64,000 bases of DNA from positions 14,047,896-14,111,895 of the forward strand of contig OY992837.1 of NCBI GenBank assembly GCA_963921425.1, given 5' to 3'. This DNA is from Dryas octopetala. Taxonomy: Eukaryota > Streptophyta > Magnoliopsida > Rosales > Rosaceae. Shown in pieces: positions 11,201-24,197 of this stretch. The stretch's first letter is position 1, and every line of letters begins with the position of its first letter. The translations under genes were made by a program, and so were the position numbers. The notes beneath the pieces are model-generated. The model was not told where the DNA came from. It ran no database searches and was given only the letters and a program-made list of their open reading frames with translations.

Positions 11201-14200
11201 GTGAACCCCATCTTATTTGGGTGTATAAAAAGAAGACCAAGTGACCCAGAAAGATAACAATGCCAGCACCTAGGAGTACTGAGACTTGATAACAACAACC
11301 TTATTGAAAGAAACAGCTTGGCTCCTTGAAGATTATTTCATTTCTCTTTCGGTAGCAAACTCCAAAAATGGCTTGAAAGCAACATTCAGATTGTGAAATC
11401 TCTTTTTATTTTTGAATTTGGTAAAATATTGGACAAATTTATAAGAACTTTTGCTTGTGTGGGGCAGGAAACATGTGAACTTTCTAGTTCTTCATTGGCT
11501 ACTAGGCATGGTCCTTTAGATTTCTGCTTACTCATTTTCTTGCACCCAACTGGCACCAAAAAATCAAAAAACAAGAGTTTTAAGGTCTGTGGGTAGCAGC
11601 TAGTAAGGATACAAGTGACTATAGAAATTGTCTAATTTTTCTCAAGCACTGCAATCTATGATGGGAATTTTGTGCTAGAGCTGTCCATGTGAAAGAATTC
11701 ACCTAAGAATGAGCTGTGAAACCTGAAATTTGTTTTGTTGAGTTACCCCGAGTCCCAACCCCAATACTTTAAGGTTTCATGGAGAAATCTCCATTTCAGA
11801 TCTATTACCACTTTGGAGTGATCCCAATACACCCTTCCAACAATTCTTTAACTTCTATCCCTAGATTTTTGAAAGCTCTTGAAAGCAAGTATTGTAATTT
11901 GTAAATTTGTAATGCATTCTAATTCTTGAAAGGAAGCAATCACTTGCAGATCTTCAAACTGCACCTTGCATACTTCAAGTCAAAGTGAATCCAAACAAAA
12001 ATCGTTTAACAAATTACCCATCTTGTGCAAGCCTGTCATCTTACTTTTCGAGATACTTTACTTTATAAGGATTTCTCTTCTCCTAGCTGCTACCCTGTGT
12101 TAATCTCAGAAAGGTTCTGTCTAACTATGATCTTAAAAGCATCTACATTTCTCACCTGAATAACCATCTACTATGCAACTTCTTGTTCAAATCCAATGGC
12201 AAAAAAGCAAACCTCTGTTCATCCCTCCCTGCCCTAAGCCTTGGGGCTCAAGATTTTAGTATCTGCAGTCGTGCAGGTAATCAGTTTTCTCCTATCTAAT
12301 AGCCGAAAATCATCCTCAATTTTCTATTTCTGTATTTTCAATTTTTTCACTGATATTAGTAAAAATATTCAAAGCCTGAAATCTAGGCTTGCCATGCAGT
12401 TACATTTTTGATACATAAGTGGCAAGAGTTGAATCAGCTATCACTTATAAAGGTCATACTTGTATTTATAACATAGCTATTTATTTAATGATAGGGTGGA
12501 TGGGAAAATGATGAAACTGTTGAGGAAGCAGCAGTGCGCGAAGCTGTTGAAGAAGCTGGAGTTCGGGGGGATATAATGGTTAGAATAAACTGCTTGTTTT
12601 CTTTCATATATGCATGGTAAAGTTCCTTCATTTGAATGTTTGTTTGCTGGATTCTGTATTCATGTCTATGCGTACGTGTAAACACTAGTGTTAGCAGTGA
12701 AGTCACGTAATGTCGTGAATGATTCAAATATAAGTTTGCTAGTCTTTAGTTCACTTTCTTGATTGAGAAAAGCTCCTCTATATTTATTATGGTGTGTAGA
12801 ATTTGAAGAACTAAATCTAAAATAGTGTAACAATATATTGTATTCATGGACATATGACCAGGTAGAGTTGATGAAGAATTAATCATGGATAGAATTATGA
12901 GCTCTTTATGACTGATCCCATCAGATTGTTCAATGATTAGTATCTTTTTAAAATAATAAGTATTTCCACCCATGAGCATGGACATGTCTGTTGTGAATTG
13001 ACTAGCATGTGTATTTTCACTCTACTGAAAAAGTTAGTTTGAATTCATTGCAGAATGAAATTTTAGATATGGTGCAGAGACACTACCCATATTTGGATAA
13101 TTAGGCCATGAATATATCAGGTCCTCCATTAGTTCTTTGTTGCATATTAAATTGGTTTTTCCATTTCACCTAGTGAGGACAGAGTTTCGATTTTTTTTTT
13201 TTGTTTATTACATTGAAATGGTTTATGTTGCATATTTTTAGTCCTATTGAACTATTTTTCCGTGGGATATGCCTGCTTGCAATGTGGTTCTTCTTCCCAC
13301 TTTCATACTAGATGTGAACCTACTTAAATTTTCAAATTATTATGTTATATTGATCACTTTTGTAGATAAACAATGCAGACTTTTCAAAAGAAACTTGTAT
13401 TTGTGTTCGCTTTTGAATGGTAGATAGTTATGAAGATTTTCGGTGATTGTTATTTTCTAAGTTTAAGATAATAAATGGAAAATAATTAATAGAGAATTCA
13501 TTTAATTTTGTAAAAAGTTTGATATATAGAGAAGGGAGGAAAAGAGTCCAAAATCTTTTACAATCCTACAGTGACGAGGGTAAAAATCTAATTATTATAT
13601 TAAAAAGAGAAATTATGATTGATTGATTGATTGATTATGAGCTTTGCCCCCATGGGCTATGTTCAATTCATAATGCCATATGAAAGAGAAGAATTATTAT
13701 GCCATGTGACTCTTTCCTAGAGTTGTTATGTTCTGTTAAAGTGAGCGCAGAATTAACCAAAAAGAAAAGGTGAGTGTAGAATCAGGAACCTTGTTGTAAT
13801 TGTATCCAAAGAAACTGGACAGAGTTAGAGTGGATAAAATTGAAAATGAAATTGCTAAATTATAGAGAATTATTTTCCTGGAAGGATGGGGGAGAAGAAG
13901 AATAAGTGAGTAAAAGGAACAAGGGCTTTTTGATTTACTCTTCAGTGTTATTTCCTGCCTTTGTGACTTTTGAAAGTGCTACACTGGAATCCTTTCTTCA
14001 TGAAACCATTCCTAGTAAGTAATAACCAACATAGTATTGTGCGACAGATCTTATGCCAAACATTTTTATTTTTTGGGTGTCTTTGGAAGATACAGGAATA
14101 TTGTTTTGTGATATTGATTGCCCCTCCCTTCCTGCTCCCCCAACTGCTTCTGGTCTTCATAGATGATTTTATGCCGTATAATTAGAAAAAACTTGTCCTG

Positions 14201-14547
14201 ACAGCAGCTTCATATCTTCAATCTTGCTTATTTCTGCGTTTCAGGATTGTTTGGGGCACTACCTTTTCAAGAGCAAGACCCTGCAAGACGAGTTGAGTCC
14301 AGAAGGTTTGTGCAAAGCTGCCATGTTTCCTTTGCTTGTGAAGGAGGAGCTTCAGTTTTGGCCAGAACAGAACACTCGCCTGAGAAGTTGGCTTACCATC
14401 CCTGAGGCTTTAGAGCTCTGCCGGCATCCATGGATGAGAGAGGCCCTTGAGGAAGGTTTCTCAAGATGGCATGCAGATCAGATGACAAGCACTCCAAAAA
14501 AAGAGAACCAAGTAATTTCATCCGATTCATCCGCAGACCAGGATTGA
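8270..14547 (+). CDS. NUDT16: Nudix hydrolase, NUDT12/13/16-like, four exons
   Basis: Nudix enzymes hydrolyse nucleoside diphosphates linked to another moiety (NDP-X). Members of this plant subgroup are usually annotated as mitochondrial. The coding exons I infer are 8270-8340, 9775-9889, 12495-12578 and 14245-14547. All have GT-AG introns and keep the frame, giving about 190 residues, the normal family length. The start MSDLVARTGR matches the family N-terminus. The Nudix box GX5EX7REUXEEXGU is complete and begins with the first codon of exon 3 (GGWENDE..., then REAVEEAG), so the intron falls exactly before the box. Exon 4 carries the conserved SPEGLCKAAM and CRHPWMREAL blocks and then a poorly conserved Ser/Asp-rich tail. 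The first-exon start is supported by homology rather than by a visible leader. Closest paralogue naming (12, 13 or 16) is uncertain. Nothing suggests that the gene is broken. Confidence 0.92.
9994..10375 (+). mobile_element. 5'-truncated LINE-like insertion in intron 2 of the Nudix gene
   Basis: The stretch ends with a sequence typical of plant LINE 3' ends (ttaataaaagtttctctctt followed by an A-run). It is bracketed by AGAGGCATCC at 9984-9993 and 10376-10385, a 10-bp direct repeat that sits directly after the A-run on the right. This fits target-primed insertion of a truncated element. No reverse transcriptase is left. The left limit depends on taking the direct repeat as the target duplication. 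Confidence 0.6.
10386..12494. other. Rest of Nudix intron 2
   Basis: This is the downstream part of a 2.6-kb intron. I see a TACA/TATA-type simple repeat near 10838-10862. At about 11230-12260 the composition is less AT-biased and may be an old, decayed insertion on the minus strand. I cannot identify a protein in it. Confidence 0.4.
12579..14244. other. Nudix intron 3
   Basis: A 1.67-kb intron between the Nudix-box exon and the last exon. It contains a short (ATTG)n tract at about 13616-13633. No embedded gene or element with clear ends is visible. Confidence 0.5.
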
Positions 14548-15334
14548 GATTAAGAAGGCACCAGACCGAAACTGATTCCAGTGCCCTTTCCTTTCCCTTT
14601 TCAGGTTTATGGGCATGCAACAAAGCTCTGACCAGCCAGCTTTTGGGGGGAAAACTAGCCAAGAGAAGCTAGCACAAATTGTAAAGAAGCAGTTGGCTGT
14701 TTGAAGTTATATACTATTAACTCTCCGTTGAGCATCCATCTCCAGAAATTGTATTAGATTTTGTCAATAAGAATTTTCGCATTTGACTCACTCCATTTCT
14801 ACTTGATCCCAACCAGCTTGTGGACAAGCTTCCACACCATGTCTGGTTGCCTATTCTTCACCTATTAGATTGTCCTGTAGGTATGACATCGTGTAGTATT
14901 TAATGGCACATTTATTTACATGCCGATCACATTTCCTAACATGGAATGGGAGAGAAAATGAATTGGAGTGAGAAGGAAAGGAGAAAAGGAGGAATTGTAG
15001 TGGGGAATTAAGAGTCGTTCGTATTAGGTTGTTTACAAATCACTTAGAATGAGAATGAAAATGAAGTTGATTTTAACTCTGATGTTTATTAATAATTATG
15101 AATCCGAATAAAAACTAGTTTAATTACTAAAAAGTTATAAGGTTGTTAAAAAAGTTTTATTTTTTAAATTGGTTTTTTGGGGTTTTTTTAGATAGTTTAA
15201 AGGACATTTTGGTATAAAGCTTTGATTCCAGGTGAAATAGGAATCAATACCAAGTTACTCCTAAGAAGTGAGATTGCTTAAAAAAGAGGAGAGTGATTCC
15301 TACTTACTTTTTTATTCTCCAATGTAAGTAAATA

Positions 15335-15425
15335 CATAATTGGAGTGGAATGAGAATGACTCTTATTCCTTGTAAGTAAATATGTCAGGAATGAGAGTCA
15401 TTCTCATTCCACTCCAATTTTGTGT
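15335..15425. repeat. Strong hairpin, arms of about 25 bp or more
   Basis: The block AATTGGAGTGGAATGAGAAT plus the next bases (actc) is followed about 30 bp later by its exact inverse, gagtcattctcattccactccaatt. Similar agaatgagaatgaaaatgaa sequence occurs on the left near 15045, and the whole region 15.0-15.55 kb looks like a decayed terminal-inverted-repeat transposon. I found no clean target duplication. Confidence 0.65.
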
Positions 15426-15588
15426 TTACTTGTATTGGGGAATCAAAAAATAAGTGGGGCCCACTCCAAAATCAAGAATCACTCTATCAATCTCAATCTT
15501 GTGTTTGTGCTGTATAAAGTATAAACTTACCCTGAATCCAAACACAATCGTTTAACGTTAACTTTACCCATAAATATAGTATTAAAAA

Positions 15589-15972
15589 TATATAAATTAC
15601 TCATAAACCTAATTTTTGAAAGATTTTTAAATTAAAACACATCCAAATAAAAAATTAAGTTAAAGCTCAATCTATTTCGCGTGCGCAGGCCTAGACGTCG
15701 TAAACAAGCTACCAAGCGCTCGGTAGCTTGCTGAGAGCTCGGCGGATGCAGATGAACCCTGCATCTGCATCTATACACTGTTTAGGATGCAAATGACATG
15801 TTTTAGGTTGTAATTGAAGAGTTTAGGTTGCAAATGCAGCTTATAGATGGATCTGCCAAGCGCTCGACAATTCCGGTAGATAGTTTGAGATTCTACTTAA
15901 TTTTTGGGCCGGCTGAAATTTTGGTTAATTTTCTTTTTTATTTTGGGTTTCTAATTAAAACACCCTAAAAAA
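15589..15972. repeat. Dispersed repeat, copy 1
   Basis: This stretch is a diverged copy of 62689-63122. Both contain, in the same order, tttttgaaagatttttaa, a caaataaaaa..ttaagtt block, a gagagctygg/ggatg(c/t)agatg block, several gtttaggttgcaaatgc-like units, and a final ttaaaacaccct. It has no open frame. The element type is unknown. Confidence 0.6.
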
Positions 15973-18900
15973 AAAAAAGCATAAATTGATGATCATAAAA
16001 ATTTGATAAAAATCTTCCCTTTTTCTTTTTTGGTATAGTGGGACTGTGGGACTGTGGGACCGAAAACCAAATAAAACTAAGCTAAAATCCTTATTCCAAT
16101 AGAGAAAAGCCAAACAATCAGCTGGAGCATAATTTGATGAAGATATTTCACACCTCCAGTGAGTAATGACTAATGAGCACACAGCCACACACACACACAT
16201 ATATAAATATATGAAGTCAAAACTTAATCTCACATGCTATCACGTTATCTCTCCATTAAATAGAGTGGAGCTTTTGTCCTTGATTGCAGACTAAACTAAA
16301 GTATAAAGGGGTATCATACCAAGCTACAGGAAAAAATGGCCGACAAGGTTGCCAGCTGCCTCTACCTCCAAGGCTCCAACAGGGGGAGGACAATATTGTG
16401 TGTTTGAATAGAACTTCCCATAAAAGATAAAAAATAAAAAATAAAAAACAAATATTTTGAGCAGCTGTTCTCTCTACTCTCACAAAATTGAAGAGCCTCC
16501 CGAACGGATAGACATCATCGGTAGCTAAAGCCTAAAGGGAAGCAGTCTGTTCAAATTAAACGCTTGTTTTTTATGTTGAGGATTCGGATTCCCATATCTA
16601 TTAATATTGTCCTTAATTAATTATATATTACCCAAAATATTAAATGCTAAATAGTTGTATGCCTTAAAAAAATATAAGGCACAACTTCTTACATTTGGGT
16701 TTGAGAGAATGCGTGATGATATTTTCATCTGGGGTCACGTCAAACAAACAGTTGCTTATGAAAAGTGACAAGAAGTCGTTGCCAAAAATAGCAATCTCAA
16801 TGACAATTGAGTAATTGACAAAGAAAGCAGCACGTAGATATCAAATTTTTCTTTTTTTAGGATATAATCTGTTCATAATTATATATGTTTGTATGACATT
16901 GACAACTGTAACGTAAATGTTATCCTACTTCATTCAGGTTTTTTTTTGTTTTTTTCCTCTTTTATTTAAATAAATTTTGGGTGACATAAACTCTAATTTT
17001 ATATGATTCTCCGGACAATTTATTTATTTATATGGGCATATCCTGACAATTTATTAAATTGCCAAATAAATTATTATATATGGTACAACTTGCCAACTGA
17101 ACAAAAATGGCTAATTAAGATCGACCTCTGAATTTAAATTTTACCAAAAGTAGAACTTTTTAAAGTAGTACTGATTCACTTATTGCAAATGCATGCATGA
17201 GAAAGAGGAGGGCAAAATTTATTGCTCCGTCCTCTTAATCAATGAGGATTGTGAAGTTTACTCGTGAGCCAACATAAATGAGAGGAATAACGACGCCAGC
17301 AATATTGTTGATCAATAATGTTGTCTTTGATCGTTTAGATGTGTCGGTATATATATTAATATCTTATTTATAATAAATTAATTAATAATATATTACTTTT
17401 AATAACAAAAAACATAAAGTTTTTAACTAGAAATTCACTCAAAAAAATTAAGTTAAAAATAATTTTGTCTATATATATACACGTGTATGGAGCGTTAAAA
17501 AGGTTATCAAATGCTCGGCAATATTACCGAGGGGTCAGCATACGAATTGAATCAAATTCAATTGACTCAGTGAAAATGCGGATACAGCTACGATCACTCG
17601 GCATCTACATCTCCCTTGAGAGGGGTTGTGTTGGGAGGGTTGGCCGAAGAGAGGGAAGAGGGAGAGTGAGAGGTGGAGAAAGAAAAAGAAAAATTTATTT
17701 TTTTAATTTAAATTTTAAATAAGATATGTTTTTAAATAATTTTGTAAATAATGAATATAGTTAAAATATCCCCTATAATCTGTGTCTAAATTAAACTTTA
17801 GCCTTATCATTAATATGTGCAACTCCCTTGTAATTGATGAGAAGGATTATATCAAATTCTTTGTACTGGCCTCTAGGCCTTAGCATTACAGTATATGTGG
17901 ACTGTACCTTAATTAATAGTTTTTGTATTCATCCTCCTTGGGGCGGAATATTCTTATACATGTTTTGATTGTTTTGGAATCTAGGGCACAAGGCTCTCTG
18001 AGAATGACCCTATTCCTTTGTTGTTTTCTATGATATATGTTAAACTCAGTTGAATCAGAAATTATCTATTTTTATGTTTAGTATTAACTATTAAGCATTT
18101 TCTTTTAATCACTTTCATAATTTTTTTAATCTTAACTATCTATTTTTATCTTGTAAGTAAGAAATTAATTGATTAATTTTTTTTAATTATGTTACACCAA
18201 AATTAGGTCTCTATCTCTTTCTTCTTTGACGGCTTGTGAACATTTGAAAATGTACGTAGTGGGCGAACAGCCACCAATGATGCCACTAGACTCTGACGAC
18301 AGGTGACGCTGGAATTGCTCAGCCACTTTGCAAACCAAATACAGTAATTATTATATAAGAAAATAGATTTGACCTTAAATTGCATAACAATGCGTTTAAA
18401 AAGATTGATTGGATAAAGAAAAATATAAAAGAAAGCTAGCTTTATAAAAATGAATAGAAACTTTTTGCTACTTTTGGACATGGAAAGAAAAAAAATTAAT
18501 TACAATATGTTTGATTTTTTGCCTATTGAATATTGATACACAGCTCTCCTGATTGAGCTATATCATTTTCCTATTTTACAGTTATACAGAATAATTACTT
18601 TTGTTTTAATAATTCTTGTAGTCTATTAGAAATCAAATTATTATTACAATGTATTTATGAGTTTTACTATTAAACCTAATGAGGATAGTAGAACTTTTAG
18701 ATTTCTATCCTAATAGACAATGATTTAGACTAAAGGGGTGTATCCAATTAGGAATTAAAATTAGTCAATAATTGTTAGCTACGGATATTACGATATTAGC
18801 TATTTAAACTAATTTTGTATAGAGTCTAACACCATTAGTTTTTTTTAATAGATAAAGCTTATATTCAAAAATCTACGCCATGTAGGATAACAACAATAAT

Positions 18901-19617
18901 CCATTAATTTCCTAAGATATACAAGTTTTGTTATTATGTAATTAATTAATGTTGATTTCAGATTTATCTCTCCCACAAATCACTAAATTATAGGGAATCA
19001 GTAAATTACTAGAATTATGGTTGTTCATATTTAAATATAGAAAGTAATAGATATATATATATATGTGAGTTTTTTTTTTTAATTGGAGATAGGTGAGTTT
19101 TTTATTTTTATTGGAGATATGTGAGTTTTTATGTTGTAGGAGTTTTTTTTTTTTTGTTGGGGGTGTATTAGCTATTGTATTTTCATTAAATATATGTAGG
19201 TTCTTTATTAAATAATTCAAATGTTGGTTTCTTATTGAATGATTTTGATGTAGGTTCTTTATAGTATTTATATTAAACGTAGGTTCCTTATTTAATATGG
19301 TAACTGTACATTCTTATGAATAATTCATGTAGGTTCCTTAGTTTTTTTCTTGTATACAAAAATGTTTGTTCCTTTGTTATTGTATGTTATTTACTTGTTT
19401 ATGAGATCGAATTGTATATAGGTTCATTATATTCCTTGAAATTTTATGGTGTAGGTGCGTTGAAGTATATTCTATAGATTTCTCTTTATTGCATAATTCT
19501 AATTTTATTAGTGTAGGTTGTTTAGATGTTTATAAAAAAATTATGAAATAAAAAAAATAAAAGTCCAAACAATGAATTATGAGCATTAAAATCATCAAAG
19601 ATTTACGAAGTAATAAC
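15973..19617. other. Intergenic AT-rich region
   Basis: No gene is supported. There is a short tandem gggactgtgggactgtggga near 16040, and at about 19070-19400 a loose series of gtaggttc(c/t)ttat units separated by 30-50 bases. The open frames here have no recognisable domain. Confidence 0.5.
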
Positions 19618-19626
19618 AACAGTTAC

Positions 19627-20957
19627 TAGGCCTCACCAAAAAGCCCAAGGCCCGAAACCCGCCCGGCCCATTGGGCCTGAAGCCCGATCTGGCCCAAAGT
19701 TTGGGCCGGCTCGAAAGTCCCTTAGGCTGGGCTTGGGTCATCTCTTTGAAGCCCACAGCCTGCCCGAAGCCCGGCCCAATTAGGCCTGCCCGAAGCCCAT
19801 TTACACACATATATATCTTCAAACATGAGACCTCATAGAACTAACTTCAACTCTCAACCAACTAAGTTGACTAGTTTATTTGTCTAATTTGTGAATCATA
19901 ACATATTTAATTGGTTTTTTATTTGTTCACTCCAATAAATTAGGTTTTATATAATTTATATAATGTATTAATAATTTAATATATAAGGAATCTCAAGTTT
20001 TGTATTAAATATTTCAATGGATTATTTGGGGTTTGGTGAGTGTTTGGGATTTAGAGTTTTTATTACATATGTTTTATAAATATACAATACAATTGTGTTT
20101 CCAACAATCCGAACTGTTTTTTGACTATGAACATAGAAAATGAACGGCTCAGATTGTTGAAATCACGTTGTGGTCTTCACAATTATGGAAACGAAAAGGT
20201 TTCAATGAGAAAGTTATTAAAATTATACTCTTCAAGTGTATTTATATGTAGAAGCTCACATCTCAATCGTGTTTTCAACAATCCGAATCGTTCATGTTTT
20301 AGTTTCTCATTCAAAGATAATCTATGCAACAAAATTAGCTCAATCGGAGATGTAAAAGTGAGGTAACAATGGTCGAATTAATGAACGATAGTAGTTTAAT
20401 AACTTTAATTATAGTTGTATTATAAAAGTTGTATATACACATATACATTTTGGTTTTATTATAGTTGTAATGTTGTATATAATTTTAAAAGTTTATTATT
20501 TATGGTATTACACTATTACTAACATAATGATATTATATAATAACTTAATAAACATATTAATAATTTATTAGAGTAAACAAACGAAAAAGCTATTAAATAT
20601 GTTATGATTCACAAACTAGACAAATAGACTAGTCAGCTCAGTTAGTTGAGAGTTGAAGTTTGTTATGTGAGGTCTCATGTTTGATTTACAATATAGCCAA
20701 AATCCTACATTTTTTTTATTTAAGATATATATGTGTGTAAATAAGCTTTGAGCCCATTATGGGCCGCCCGTTCGTTCGGGCTTAGCCTAGCCCGGCCCTC
20801 CAAGCCCGCAAGCCCCGAGCCCGATGGGTGGGCCTTGGGCTTGTGTATTAAGGCCCAGGCCCAGGCCGGCCCCGCTCGAAAGCCCTATTGAGTTCCTCTA
20901 ATTCAAGCTAAAACCTGGCCCGAGCCCGAAAAATTTGAGCCGGGTTGGGCCGACCCT
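19627..20957. mobile_element. Large foldback element with GGCCC-rich ends and 9-bp TSD
   Basis: A 1.33-kb element has GC-rich ends full of GGCCC/GGGCC (gcccaaggcccgaaacccgc on the left; the inverse type on the right). Inside these, the arms contain an inverted pair including acatgagacctcat / atgaggtctcatgt and gattcacaa / ttgtgaatc. The same 9-bp repeat AACAGTTAC flanks it at 19618-19626 and 20958-20966. The centre has several copies of an aacaatccgaac(t/c)gtt motif in both orientations, possibly a second nested element. It has no transposase. This fits a Mutator-like foldback element. Confidence 0.85.
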
Positions 20958-21056
20958 AACAGTTACCAACAATAAATAGTCAAATAATAAAAAAGTTTGA
21001 CATAGGATTAAGGGCATAAATATTTGAATTTTAAAAAACAATGACTAAGAAATATA

Positions 21057-21455
21057 GAGGAGTGCTATAAAGCTAACTGATTAGTAAGTTAATACGAAGC
21101 TAACCATACTTTTGGGCCCACCACATAACTAATCTCATAATCTGAACCATCTATTTTTTAGGCTCTACTTAAAAGATTATCATTGCAAAAAAAAATCAAC
21201 TATATTAGAAATCATTTAGTTATCTAATTGTAATAAAATAAATAGACAATCACTATTTCCGATAAAAGCATATAAATAATTGTTATCATAATCAAATGGC
21301 TAAATGACTTTCGATTTTAGAGATTTTTTATATAGATGATCTTTGAAGTAGGACATAAAAAATGGACGATTCGGATTTTAAAATTACATTGTACCCAACA
21401 AGGTGATTAGCTTTGTATTAAGTTACTAATCAATTAGTTTTAGAGCATTTTTGAG
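21057..21455. mobile_element. MITE with 8-bp flanking repeat
   Basis: A 399-bp inverted-repeat element. The left arm has agctaactgattagtaagtt and the right arm the inverse, aacttactaatcaattagtt in type. The middle contains ctattttttaggctctact and its inverse, as in the 2167-2527 element. It is flanked by GAAATATA at 21049-21056 and 21456-21463. An 8-bp duplication points to hAT, but a 9-bp duplication with one mismatch would also fit, so the superfamily is uncertain. Confidence 0.72.
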
Positions 21456-21463
21456 GAAATATA

Positions 21464-23211
21464 TATATATATATAAAGTAGATGAGTTGGCAACTATAGT
21501 CAAAGGGATTAATACATGTAAAAAGAAATATGTTGATTTTAAGGAAAGAAATATAAATTTGAAGGAGATTTTCCTAATTTTCTATAATTGTTCAGACAAA
21601 AAAAAAATTATAAGAAGACTCCGTAACAACCTTTTGTCCTTTTTTCCAATTAGAGACGGTTCCTTTGCACCATTTGCTGATGGCCCCCAAAGTAAAATGA
21701 AATTATATATAATCAACAACTTGATTAATTATTGATGGTAAAGTCAACAATGTTGAGTAATTATGGACGATGAAAGATAATCATCAAACAATCCAAAAGT
21801 AGAAAAAAACAAAGCCAAAAGTAGAGATTTTGGAAAGTTTATGTAAAAGACAAATTAATATTGAATTCAAAAAGCTATTCTGGTACCTTTATAGTTTATA
21901 CATATATATCCTCAGCAAAGCAAGTAGCCAATAAGTTAGTATACAAGAAAACTTCCATTAAAGAATTCTTTAAATAAAATTACTTAGGGAATTCTTTACA
22001 AGTCACATTTCACATTATAGTTTGATAATCAATATGGTTTAATTTTTAAGCCTTTAATTAAAGATTATTTACATGAAAAATCTATCGAAGATCATTTAAT
22101 TATTTGATTAAATAGTGATAAATCAATTATTTATTAAGAACATTATATCTATTATTTATTTTGTACCAGTTAAATGTCATAATGATTTTAATTTTATTAA
22201 TGATGATGGTTAAATGAAGACTTGAAAAGTAAATAGTTTTTATTCCAAACTACTAATCTCCACAAAATATCTGTTAGTGGAAGCTCTATCTATAATATAT
22301 ATATGTATTTATATATTCGAGCTCCATTATCAATCATCATGCCAGCACTTAAAGGGGCCCTGTGAACGTTCCATTTGAGGCCTACATATGGCTATATATA
22401 TATACATAAGTGTAGTTGAATAGGAACCACTAGTTTTGCTTTAATGTTCTAACCTCATTTTCAGAAACTAATTAAATAGACCCAAATTAACTCATAATGC
22501 GCATGCCAACTACTAGGTTTTCATCTCTACAGTGACTGAGCTACAGACTACCTCTTAGATATCTTCTGCTTTGTACTTCCTGGCTTGCAAGAGTGAATCG
22601 GTTGGGACACTTATATATATATATATATTGAGCAAAAATTCATCTCTAAAAGGTTAAACTGTTAGAATATCTGAACTAACAATTGTGGTGCCCCAGAGAC
22701 CCATACATGAAATTCAACTTAATTAAATTGAGAGGAGCCATGCCATTGTAAGGACAGACACTTGGTAATTCTTTATTTGATTCCATGATAAAATTTGTTG
22801 ATTTAAAAGTTGTATTTCTAAAAGCTTAAACTGTTGGAGAATAATTAATTTACTTTCTTATTCTAGCTAACGTAGACAACTGCCATAGACAAGAATTAAT
22901 TTCTCCGGATAGACCCTTAATTATCACCTAACCACCTAACAATTGGCGCTTGAAATCGTCAAGAACCCCAATTTGACTATCAGATTCAGTATAATGAGGT
23001 CCCCAGCATACCCTAATCCTTGAATATTAAAAATGAGATCATATCCATGAACATTCAGATTCAATAAAAACAAAGAAATATAATAAGAGTCAGACAACTA
23101 ATTATCATGGTTAAATAACTAGATACATATGATCGACATAATTCAACAAACAACATAATTATAATTAATGAAGCTTACTCAAAAGTCAAGGGCTTAATTA
23201 AGCACATCAAC
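21464..23211. other. Intergenic region downstream of the VQ gene
   Basis: This is AT-rich DNA. A possible decayed terminal-inverted-repeat element lies at about 21965-22270 but its limits are unclear. There are (TA)n tracts near 22390 and 22614. No gene is supported. Confidence 0.45.
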
Positions 23212-23700
23212 TTAATTAAGATGAGTGTAAGAGGAGGATTCATAAAAGACAGAGGAGGGCAACATCCCCTCAAAGTTGTCAATCATTTCCGGCAGAAAAA
23301 GATCTTCAAACATGTCATATCTAGAGTTGGAGTTGGAGTTGGAGTTGGAACTTTCAGGCTGTTCTTGACTGCTGGCTTGGTCCAATATTGTACCCACCTC
23401 ATCGAGTCCAATCTGGGTCGAATTTTTTGGACTTCGAACCGTTGGATTAACATGGCTGAAATGGTTGTTGTTGATGTCTGCATCAGGGTCCCGAAACCTA
23501 GTCGGGTCGGGCAGCTCAGAATCCTGGCCGGTGAGTTCTTGAACCAAGGCCCTGAATTCTGAGGCACTCGTTTTCACCTTCATTGGGTTTGATATGTATA
23601 CCACTTTGATGGGTTTCTTCTTGCTGCTACTCGTCTTGCTCTTTGTGTTTGCCTTCCTTTGGTGCACACCACTACTTAGTAGGTTCGTACTATTGTTCAT
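23212..23700 (-). CDS. SIB1: VQ-motif protein, SIB1/SIB2-like (sigma factor-binding)
   Basis: This is a single-exon gene of 162 residues starting at a true ATG (23698-23700). The VQ core FRALVQELTG is at residues 49-58. It is preceded by a Lys-rich patch (SKKKPIKVVYISNPMKVKT) that is characteristic of the Arabidopsis SIB1/SIB2 clade, and the C-terminus has the matching MFEDLFLPEM-type block. Family knowledge: SIB proteins bind group I WRKY factors such as WRKY33 and also plastid sigma factor SigA, act in salicylate/jasmonate defence signalling, and can be dually targeted to nucleus and plastid. The middle is low-complexity with an Asn-Ser run near residues 118-125. Intronless structure is usual for the family. 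A TATA-like TATATATAA sequence lies about 235 bases upstream of the start (about 23934-23943). Function beyond family membership is inferred. Confidence 0.9.
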   Translation of the reverse strand: MNNSTNLLSSGVHQRKANTKSKTSSSKKKPIKVVYISNPMKVKTSASEFRALVQELTGQDSELPDPTRFRDPDADINNNHFSHVNPTVRSPKNSTQIGLDEVGTILDQASSQEQPESSNSNSNSNSRYDMFEDLFLPEMIDNFEGMLPSSVFYESSSYTHLN

Positions 23701-23933
23701 GATTTCTAGTGGACAAAAGGACTTGAGCTCAAAAGGGTATGTTTTCTACAAGATGAATATGAGGATGAGGATCTATGTTAAGGGCTGATTTTCTAGGAGG
23801 TTTGCTCTTTCCCGGAAACAAAGTGTCGGAGAGAAAATGAGAGAAAATCAAGTGATAGTTTTGATGGATCCAAATGGCAAAACTACAACAATATTTTCCA
23901 TCTTGCTAGTCCCACCACACCAAATGCGCGTCT

Positions 23934-23943
23934 TATATATAAT
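23934..23943 (-). promoter_or_regulatory. Candidate TATA box of the VQ gene
   Basis: On the minus strand the sequence reads TTATATATAA about 235 bases before the ATG, in an otherwise mixed-composition promoter. A TGACGTC element lies further upstream at about 24241-24248. Both are motif matches only. Confidence 0.45.
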
Positions 23944-24197
23944 TTCAGATTTGAAGGTTTTCTCCTAGTGCCTTTTAATTCACACACATATTAACATATA
24001 TACATATATAGCCTTTTGTTTGGTGATTGTTTTTTAGAGATTTGGATTAAAATAATAATAAAAAATTTGTTTTTTACCACTTCAAATTTGGATAAAATTT
24101 TAAGAACCAAATTTGGGTGGTCGTGGGTTACACGCGCTGAGGAGAGCCTAGAAAAGTGCGTAACATAGAAAGATTTCGGTGCTATTAAGTGCACCAA

